A model generated the notes under the pieces. It had not been told where the DNA came from. It ran no database searches and was given only the letters and a program-made list of their open reading frames with translations. The position numbers were made by a program, and so were the translations under genes. Shown in pieces: positions 9,701-14,824 of a DNA stretch of 31,976 bases. The first letter of the stretch is position 1, and each line of letters begins with the position of its first letter. Source of the stretch: CAZVWW01 sp964631265 (lineage in GTDB: Bacteria > Thermotogota > Thermotogae > MWEM01); contig CAZVWW010000015.1 in the NCBI GenBank assembly GCA_964631265.1, positions 1 through 31,976 of the forward strand, in the 5' to 3' direction.

Positions 9701-10937
9701 GCAGCGTATCAACGATGAGATGCAGGCAAGCACAGTTGAAAAAGAGGGGGTCGCGTCGCTCAACGACAGGGATTATAAGAATCTGCTCGAAAAAAACCGG
9801 AAGAGTGCTGATGCTTTGAATGAGAGCCTGGAGATGAATGTGAAGCGAGAGATGTACGTTGAACGGCAAAAACACCGGGTCGAGGTACTTTTTGAGAGCC
9901 AGCGGGGCTTTTTGTCCGGGTTCGATGTCCCTGAAAAGATGCGGATTAAGGAGCTGGATCCGGCAATATTCAGTCAAGACGAGCAGGAGGCCTGGCGCGA
10001 CAAGAAGGCGGACTTCCTCGGTATCAAGGAGAGCATGGAGAAGGACAGGAAGACCGTTGAGACCGGTTGGAACTCACTTCAGAAGAGAATCAGTTCCGAG
10101 GCCTATGAGATGAACCTCAACATGGCCATGGTGATGGAGGGCGATACGGGAAATGTCCTCTTCGACTACAACAAGATCAAGAACCTCTTTGAACAGGACA
10201 GCCATCTGATCAAGACCTCGAAGGAAATGATCGAACTGAACATCAAAAAGAACCGGCAGGAAATGGAGACGCTTGTGGAGAATGCGTTCCGGAGCGTCGA
10301 ATGCTATCTCACGGAGTTCAAGAATATATCACGCTACTCCCGGATAGAGTCACACGGCCGAAAGGACGTATCGGTGAAATTCGAGCTTCCGGGCCTCGAA
10401 AACGAGGAGAAGAAGGCGAATCTCGAGCGGTATATCTCGGCCATCCTGAAGAAGATCAATCAAATCGAAAAAGACTCGATTGCCGCTTTTGTCAGAAAGA
10501 ATTTCTCAGTCAAACGGCTGATTGAAGAGATCCACAAGAAAAAGATCCGTTTCAGGGTCTACAAGCCCTCCACCACGGCGGGCTGGTATTATGAGGATTG
10601 GGACAACGTGATCAAATGGTCCGGCGGGGAGCAGTTCTTTGCCTTCTTCCTCCTTTACGCCACCATGAGCATCTGGATCAGGCATAAGCGGACAGGGACT
10701 CAGAACAGCAGAACGGTTCTCATCGCCGATAATCCTTTTGGAGAGGCGATCTCCGAACACATCTTCAATCCCCTCCTGGAGTTCATGACGGAAAACAGGA
10801 TACAGTTTTTGACCTATACGGCCATCAAAGAGCGGCAGATCATCTCACTCTTCCCGAATAAATACAGCCTGCGATTGAGCGAGAATCCCGAGCGGAATAT
10901 CCTCTATATAGAAAAGGGCTTCTTCCGGGAGGAATGA
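6750..10937 (+). CDS. jetC: Wadjet component JetC: SMC/MukB-like ATPase
   Basis: A 1395-residue SMC-type motor. The N-terminal head carries Walker A as IPNGSGKT (residues 36-43), where the usual first Gly is Ile. Long heptad-rich coiled coils run at about 240-540 and 700-1170, and between them is a compact hinge-like domain (about 545-690) with Pro/Gly-rich segments. The C-terminal head has the ABC signature WSGGEQ (1290-1295) and Walker B VLIADNPFG, whose Asp1327 is followed by Asn1328 instead of the usual catalytic Glu. In Wadjet, JetC dimers with JetA and JetB extrude DNA loops using ATP and present small circles to JetD. ATG 6750 is preferred over GTG 6741 because AGGGG at 6737-6741 then sits 8 bases upstream. 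It overlaps jetB by 14 bases. No terminator hairpin with a T-tract follows directly. SMC identity is very secure; the changed ATPase residues are discussed as a finding. Confidence 0.9.
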   Translation: MPGIDAYRIVNVAYGNRNYIGDLSVDIGGKHTLIVIPNGSGKTFSITLLLQTILPGISLNNRKFDETFSRVRGTAHVAISHILDGTGKRLITGITVNNEGSLRHFNWSFETVESNGIKSLPLTDGSMSISYEEMRDYIKALDAGRNPRIFNSDEKRKLKRHMKSYGIFEDEWEMMVRMNKTEGGIKNVFSTKERKNTDDLLSEFIIPTITRELKGDQEIDHVQDAFLKKIDTLKQIPEWEEKIARMDQYLHLFSSQLERLRVLYEREGDYRRQLYILKLINETTEEKKDALNEELEEVGLKIKGQREGLEILARNKALLYYRNLLFQRERVEGERAGVAGELEAARKTVKDLEDELRLIRALKDLKRYNSLRARYSSLTTMLEEKEKEDEKLREEIERLESKLFDYYKGAVEEKGNLLLSEAERHSAIEAERDEKSLEIGALKSKVAEWGKNAAYLEDIIKALEEWGGLEKRETVLKSLETVQQKMQQKHVVEEKTRATMTRLQEEKAGLTQNEFVLKEELKKAKEAHERFNKRYATVGEIQRLYHIDRSGTGTNAFEKLCALLDEKEEKYQMRYLSHQRELTAVEELLDYADRFGKLPPDKTIKKLATDLRDLGFRDFIPGYEYVRENPNPGNPLIAYGLVCENLDGLNTALKRIDAPEYPIPVFTREETAKNGESEAGRLLRQKNLFVATTGIAIEKGEVDFDAYIQDRQKASEVLKREMEKLSEKKLEIAHYIKETDAFRESYGMHPEEAGRELKEAHRAASARWSESVEATRQKADEIQEKKEALEAIKKTIDELRAEKERCLAIKGAFERLEQQSAHLIDSLDTVYDSRDHLEEQIKNGRLEIRDKTAEYDSIRKEIKGLAGRIQRLNEELGSLKQRQKAYSEGGVQYDGEPVEALEEKLRSLQFQYGDTQIREELKRTKRELDDTEKEIGEKGYSVEALNDLTKPPQRTLKECSTALNGKREQLQSLNKRLGRLEYELQRINDEMQASTVEKEGVASLNDRDYKNLLEKNRKSADALNESLEMNVKREMYVERQKHRVEVLFESQRGFLSGFDVPEKMRIKELDPAIFSQDEQEAWRDKKADFLGIKESMEKDRKTVETGWNSLQKRISSEAYEMNLNMAMVMEGDTGNVLFDYNKIKNLFEQDSHLIKTSKEMIELNIKKNRQEMETLVENAFRSVECYLTEFKNISRYSRIESHGRKDVSVKFELPGLENEEKKANLERYISAILKKINQIEKDSIAAFVRKNFSVKRLIEEIHKKKIRFRVYKPSTTAGWYYEDWDNVIKWSGGEQFFAFFLLYATMSIWIRHKRTGTQNSRTVLIADNPFGEAISEHIFNPLLEFMTENRIQFLTYTAIKERQIISLFPNKYSLRLSENPERNILYIEKGFFREE

Positions 10938-11294
10938 TCATTTCCTTAAGCTTTTAAAACCTATCATGCTTCAACGGTTTTCTTTCCCTAAAAAGTGACT
11001 CACACCACCGAAATTCGTAATTGGGGCCTGCTGAATAACCCATAACACTTGCTCAAGTCTCGCTCCGACTCCCCCGGGTCGGAGCGAAAAATAAACCAAA
11101 TACCCTCCCCAGGGTATTTTCCGACTCTTTCCGGGTTGTGATATATAACCTCGGGCCATTGGCAACATCTGTTGACTTGGATGTCAATGCATGGTTTTCC
11201 GAAGGTTTTGGAAATCAAGGGGACAGATCCCTTGATTTCCGTCCCCTTGATTTCCCCCTGTTTTCTGATGAAAAAATCTCTTCAAAGATCGGGC
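10938..11294. other. Non-coding stretch with three hairpin elements between jetC and the binding-protein gene
   Basis: No gene is supported here. Three perfect inverted repeats occupy it. At 11060-11087, arms of 10 bp (TCGCTCCGAC) surround TCCCCCGG, which on the minus strand is the CCGGGGGA loop shared with the repeats at 763-1011 and 14634-14688. At 11098-11119, arms of 9 bp (AAATACCCT) surround CCCC. At 11210-11240, arms of 12 bp (GGAAATCAAGGG) surround GACAGAT, and the right arm is repeated at 11241-11255. None is followed by a T-tract on the plus strand, though transcription of jetC must end in this stretch. Confidence 0.75.
11210..11255. repeat. REP-like palindrome with duplicated right arm
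   Basis: A perfect 12-bp inverted repeat (GGAAATCAAGGG, loop GACAGAT, then its complement) is followed at once by GTCCCCTTGATTTCC, a second copy of the right arm with one extra C. Palindromes containing 'AAATCAAGGGGACAG' resemble, from memory, the REP-like sequences mobilised by REP-associated tyrosine (Y1) transposases in many bacteria. No such transposase is in this window. The alternative is a simple foldback left by another insertion. Confidence 0.5.
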
Positions 11295-11323
11295 TTGACA
11301 AAACCACTTCTAAGTTGTATAAT
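11295..11323 (+). promoter_or_regulatory. Perfect consensus housekeeping promoter for the solute-binding protein
   Basis: TTGACA (11295-11300) and TATAAT (11318-11323) are separated by exactly 17 bases, the ideal sigma-70/sigma-A promoter. Expected transcription start is near 11330, giving an untranslated leader of about 114 bases before the ATG at 11444. The leader shows no long hairpin. A perfect promoter implies high basal expression unless a repressor acts on it. Confidence 0.85.
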
Positions 11324-11443
11324 CAAATTAATTACATACTGAAATTAATATAGAGTGTGTGAATTCGGAAAGTTTTATTACGATGAAATCATTTGATGCT
11401 TCAATTCAGCATTAAATGACGAATAAAAAAATGGAGGGATAGT

Positions 11444-12718
11444 ATGCACAAAAGGTTGTTTTTCGTTGGTTTGTTGATCGTTGTACTGTCATTGGTTGCA
11501 GTGGCAGAGGAGGTTATTACGGTATCCGTCAAGGGTGAGGGTATTCAGGTTGAATTGGCCAGAGAAGCGGCAAAGGAGTTTGAAGCGATTTACCCCTGTG
11601 TTGACGTTAAGGTCATAGATACGCCCAAACAGGCGCAGGATACGCTTTCTTTATATCTACAGTTCTTTGAGGCAGAGAGCAGTAAGATCGATGTCTATCA
11701 TGTTGACTGTATCTGGCCCGGTGATTTGGCTGAATTCTTCATCGATTTCAACGACTACGGCGGACAGAATTATGCGCCGAATCATTTCCAATCCATCATA
11801 GACTACTTCACAGTGGATGGCAGACTTGTCACAATGCCCTGGTATGCTGATGCACCGGTTCTCTTTTACAGATCGGATTTACTGGAGGAATATGGTTTTG
11901 ACGGTCCTCCCGAGACGTGGGATGAGCTTGAGGAAATGGCGAAAGTTGTGATGGCTGGCGAAAAGAAGAATAACAAGGATTTCTGGGGATATGTCTTCCA
12001 GGCGAACGCCTATGAGGGTCTGACCTGCGATGCAATCGAATGGATTGCCTCCAACGACGGCGGCAGGATTATCAGCACGGATGGAAAGATAACCATAGCA
12101 AATCAAAATGCGGCTGAAATACTCGAAAAGGCCAGAGGCTGGATCGGCACCATTGCACCGGAAGGCGTTCTCAACTACGCTGAAGAGGATTCAAGAAAGG
12201 TCTGGCAGTCCGGAAATGCCTTGTTCATGAGAAACTGGCCGTATGCCTATATGCTCGGTAATTCTGAGGACAGTGCCATTAAAGGAAAGTTCAAGATTGC
12301 CCCGTTGCCTCACGGTAAAGGAAAGAGTTCAGCAACACTTGGCGCGGAGGGACTCGGCGTCAGTAAGTTCAGCAATAATCCGGCACTTGCCGCGAAGGTT
12401 GCTTTGTTTCTCACGGACTATTCAAGGCAGAAATACGGTGCCATCACATCATCGAGAAATCCGTCTATCAAGGCGCTTTATTCAGATGAGGATGTCCTTG
12501 AGGCTGTACCGGTGACCGATACGCTTTACACTGTGCTTGAAAACTCTGTATCCAGGCCTTCACAGATCTCAGCACCGAACTACAACAAGGTTTCAACACT
12601 CTTCTTCACGACGGTTCATGATATCCTTTCAGGCAACCGGGATGATGTAATGGCCGCTCTTGAGGAACTGGCCCTGGATATTCAGGAAGTCACGGGGTTG
12701 AAACCTGTTTTTGAGTAG
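11444..12718 (+). CDS. Extracellular solute-binding protein, sugar ABC transporter type
   Basis: A 424-residue protein of the family that delivers sugars (maltose, trehalose and similar) to ABC importers. It begins with a signal peptide: Lys/Arg, a hydrophobic core and probable cleavage after VAVA near residue 22. There is no lipobox Cys, so it is likely soluble in a periplasm-like space, as in Thermotogota. Typical family segments are seen: a VSVKGEG first strand, VDVYHVDCIWPGDLAEF-like hinge region, MPWYADAPVLFYRSDLLEEYGFDGPPETWDEL (positions about 124-160), and late segments with LTDYSRQKY and SSRNPSIKALY. ATG 11444 follows GGAGGGATAG. No permease or ATPase gene adjoins it, and a terminator follows, so it is a lone binding protein whose transporter must be elsewhere. 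Substrate unknown. Confidence 0.9.
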   Translation: MHKRLFFVGLLIVVLSLVAVAEEVITVSVKGEGIQVELAREAAKEFEAIYPCVDVKVIDTPKQAQDTLSLYLQFFEAESSKIDVYHVDCIWPGDLAEFFIDFNDYGGQNYAPNHFQSIIDYFTVDGRLVTMPWYADAPVLFYRSDLLEEYGFDGPPETWDELEEMAKVVMAGEKKNNKDFWGYVFQANAYEGLTCDAIEWIASNDGGRIISTDGKITIANQNAAEILEKARGWIGTIAPEGVLNYAEEDSRKVWQSGNALFMRNWPYAYMLGNSEDSAIKGKFKIAPLPHGKGKSSATLGAEGLGVSKFSNNPALAAKVALFLTDYSRQKYGAITSSRNPSIKALYSDEDVLEAVPVTDTLYTVLENSVSRPSQISAPNYNKVSTLFFTTVHDILSGNRDDVMAALEELALDIQEVTGLKPVFE

Positions 12719-12765
12719 GACTCATAAAACTCCTTCAAGGTTCTAATGAGCAAGCACAAGGAACT

Positions 12766-12806
12766 AAAAAAACACAGCGCTGCATAATAAAGCGCTGTGT
12801 TTTTTC
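12766..12806. terminator. Bidirectional intrinsic terminator between the binding-protein gene and sufB
   Basis: A perfect 10-bp stem ACACAGCGCT (12772-12781) pairs with AGCGCTGTGT (12791-12800) around a 9-base AT-rich loop. It has an A-tract before it and a T-tract after it. It can stop transcription from the plus-strand binding-protein gene and from the minus-strand suf genes, which converge here. Confidence 0.92.
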
Positions 12807-12828
12807 TGTTGTTATCGATGGGGGGGCC

Positions 12829-13782
12829 TCACGACAATATTCCGTTGATGATCATATTGGAAGCTTGCTCTTCTGTTAACCCCTTCGACATGAGGGTTTC
12901 GAGTTGTTCGGCGTTGATCTTTCCAACGGAAGCCTCGTGGGTGATCTCTGCTGTGTTGTTGATAACCTTTAATTTGGGGATAGTGGTGAGTTCAACCTTT
13001 TCTCCCGCGATGATCTCGTCGCATTCTATGTGTCCCTTGGCGTTATCACCTTTTCCATAGACTTCGTTGATGACCTCTGCCCGGCTTTCATCCTGGCCGA
13101 CAACATATGTCTTGGCGATCCCCGAGGACCGTTTCCCGTTGAGATGGATGGTCTCGTTGATATCAACCCGATCGTCCATTTTCTCTTTGACCTTTGTCTC
13201 CAGATAGGCCTTCGCGTCATCATCGAGCGATATGTCCATCAGAACGTTCATCTTTCCGACCCTTGATTTTGTCAGTTCGAATCGGTTGTCAAATGAGGCA
13301 TTTTTGCCGGCCTTGATGTAGTATTTGGTGTCGAGATTGACAAAACCGTTGTCGTTGTGAAAATGCGAGTCGCGGTAGGTAACATCGGCTCCTTCATCGA
13401 GTTGGATATTCGCAAGAGAGTTGTGCGTGATCTCTTGCGATGAGGGGAACGAGCAATGGGAGACGAAGTTCACTTGGGCATTTTTGCCGATTCTGATGTC
13501 GTATTCAAGGTTTTGTTCCCCGAAGTCCTTCAAATAGCCAACGCATAGATGTACCGGCTTTTTCAACCGGGTGTTGTCTTCCACGTTGAGGTTCAGCTTG
13601 ACAAAGTTCTCTTTTGTCTCCGCCTCTATATTAACCCCTTCAACGGTGTTTCTTCCGATCACCTGATCCCCGCTGACGATGATAGAGACAATATCTTTTG
13701 CCAGGAGGTTGGATACCTCTCCTCCTGATTTTTCATAGGCCTCTGATATATATTCAAATTCTTTTGAGAAATTTCTTTCCAT
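12829..13782 (-). CDS. sufB: Minimal SUF scaffold protein, short SufB type
   Basis: A 317-residue SufB/SufD-family protein, shorter than the approximately 465-residue canonical SufB because the N-terminal region is reduced. The beta-helix core and the C-terminal block are clear. They include HIECDEIIAGEKVELTTIPK (Cys254), THEASVGKI (His282, Glu283) and the typical ending LMSKGLTEEQASNMIINGIL. These conserved Cys/Glu/His positions are where Fe-S assembly on SufB is thought to occur. The start ATG at 13782 lies 5 bases after the sufC stop, with AGGGTG inside the end of sufC. With SufC it would form the SufB2C2 scaffold that builds Fe-S clusters in the cytoplasm. No sufD, sufS or sufU is nearby, so this resembles the two-gene SMS (SmsCB) minimal systems of anaerobes. 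The heavy Fe-S demand of the right-hand operon fits, but that is only inference. Confidence 0.88.
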   Translation of the reverse strand: MERNFSKEFEYISEAYEKSGGEVSNLLAKDIVSIIVSGDQVIGRNTVEGVNIEAETKENFVKLNLNVEDNTRLKKPVHLCVGYLKDFGEQNLEYDIRIGKNAQVNFVSHCSFPSSQEITHNSLANIQLDEGADVTYRDSHFHNDNGFVNLDTKYYIKAGKNASFDNRFELTKSRVGKMNVLMDISLDDDAKAYLETKVKEKMDDRVDINETIHLNGKRSSGIAKTYVVGQDESRAEVINEVYGKGDNAKGHIECDEIIAGEKVELTTIPKLKVINNTAEITHEASVGKINAEQLETLMSKGLTEEQASNMIINGILS

Positions 13783-13787
13783 ATTGT

Positions 13788-14519
13788 TTACACCCTTTCG
13801 TCTTCTTCCGGTTCGTTGATGTGATCACAGACATCACAGGTCTCTTTGTACAGTTTGTTGATCTTCTCCGGAGTTCCTTCTTCTTTAATCTCGCCACCGC
13901 ATAACAGTAGCGCCCGATCGGCAATTCTTGAAATCTCTTCACGGTGTGTGATGGATATCACGGTGGTATTGTTTGCCCGGAGTTCTTCAAAGACATCTTT
14001 GAGCATCGTGTTTGACATCATGTCGATGCCGGAGTCGGGCTCGTCGAAGATGACGACCTTTGGTTTCAGCAGTATTATCGAGGCGAGTTCAACCCTTTTT
14101 CTCTCGCCGCCGCTGAGGGTCTTGTCTACCTTTCTGTTCAGGTATTCTTTTCTAAGGCCGACCATTTCAAGGGCCTCTTCCATTTTCTCTTTGGAGAAGT
14201 CGTGTTTGCCGCCGAGGCTCAGATAGTTTTTCACACTGATCCCTTTGAATCGGACCGGTTCCTGGAGTGTGATCGATAACCCCTTTTTGGCCCTTTCCAC
14301 GAGGGGTGCGTCTGTTATTTCGTCGTTGTCCATGTATATCTTTCCCTTGTGTTTGTTGATATAACCGTGCATTCCCATAATGGCCTTCACCAGTGTCGAT
14401 TTTCCGGTGCCGTTGTTGCCGAGGATGGCATAGGTCTTACCGTCCTCGAAGGTATAGTTGATGCCTTTTATGATGTCTTTTCCATCGGTGCTGTAGCCTA
14501 AGTTTTTGATTGTCAGCAT
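13788..14519 (-). CDS. sufC: SUF system ATPase SufC
   Basis: A 243-residue ABC-type ATPase without membrane domain. Motifs: Walker A GNNGTGKST (residues 34-42), signature LSGGERKRVELA, Walker B VVIFDEPDSGIDM and the switch His in ISITHREE. The sequence DEPDSGIDM and the NYLSLGGKHDF region resemble SufC rather than transport ATPases, which usually have DEPTSALD. The C-terminal tail (NKLYKETCDVCDHINEPEEDE) holds two Cys in a CDVC motif, an uncommon extension. ATG at 14519 follows GGGAGGAA. SufB begins 5 bases downstream, so the two are coupled. SufC hydrolyses ATP to open the SufB scaffold for cluster assembly. Confidence 0.93.
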   Translation of the reverse strand: MLTIKNLGYSTDGKDIIKGINYTFEDGKTYAILGNNGTGKSTLVKAIMGMHGYINKHKGKIYMDNDEITDAPLVERAKKGLSITLQEPVRFKGISVKNYLSLGGKHDFSKEKMEEALEMVGLRKEYLNRKVDKTLSGGERKRVELASIILLKPKVVIFDEPDSGIDMMSNTMLKDVFEELRANNTTVISITHREEISRIADRALLLCGGEIKEEGTPEKINKLYKETCDVCDHINEPEEDERV

Positions 14520-14633
14520 GTCATTCCTCCCTCTTTTTCTCTATTATTGTGACGTTTATCTGTTAGTTTATCTTTTCTAAGTTTCTGGTTTTGGTGTTGG
14601 CATCGGTTTTTTTCATGGGCGTTTACATAAGGA

Positions 14634-14773
14634 CATGAGCCGGGGGACTCATGACAGGATTAGGCGACAGGCCGGGGGACCTGTCGCCAGAAAAAAGGCT
14701 TTTGAACGCTCGCTTCAGGAAGCGTTGGGTTCTGCTGCCAGAGAAAAGGAGCGTCGGGACCTGACGCTGGAAA
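14634..14773. repeat. Third copy of the twin-hairpin repeat, plus decayed relatives
   Basis: This intergenic stretch between sufC and the helicase stop holds CATGAG/CTCATG around CCGGGGGA (14634-14653) and GGCGACAGG/CCTGTCGCC around CCGGGGGA (14663-14688), then CCAGAAAAAAGG. The element is near-identical to those at 824-879 and 948-1003 but lacks their flanking sequence. Two further hairpins follow with other loops: AACGCT/AGCGTT (14703-14724 region) and AGCGTC/GACGCT around GGGACCT (14751-14770 region), each followed by an A-rich run. They look like diverged members. At 14782-14802 an AT-rich hairpin GATGAAAA/TTTTCATC could serve as a weak terminator for the minus-strand helicase. Confidence 0.75.
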
Positions 14774-14824
14774 AAATCAAAGATGAAAAGGTCTTTTTCA
14801 TCATAATGTCAACTTCTTCGCGTC

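Noticed and set aside
11060..11087. Intrinsic terminator for jetC
   Set aside because: The stem is strong but is followed by A-rich sequence on the plus strand, and its loop matches the repeat family instead.
11138..11353. Open frame between jetC and the binding-protein gene
   Set aside because: It spans the REP-like palindrome and the consensus promoter, and lacks a ribosome site.
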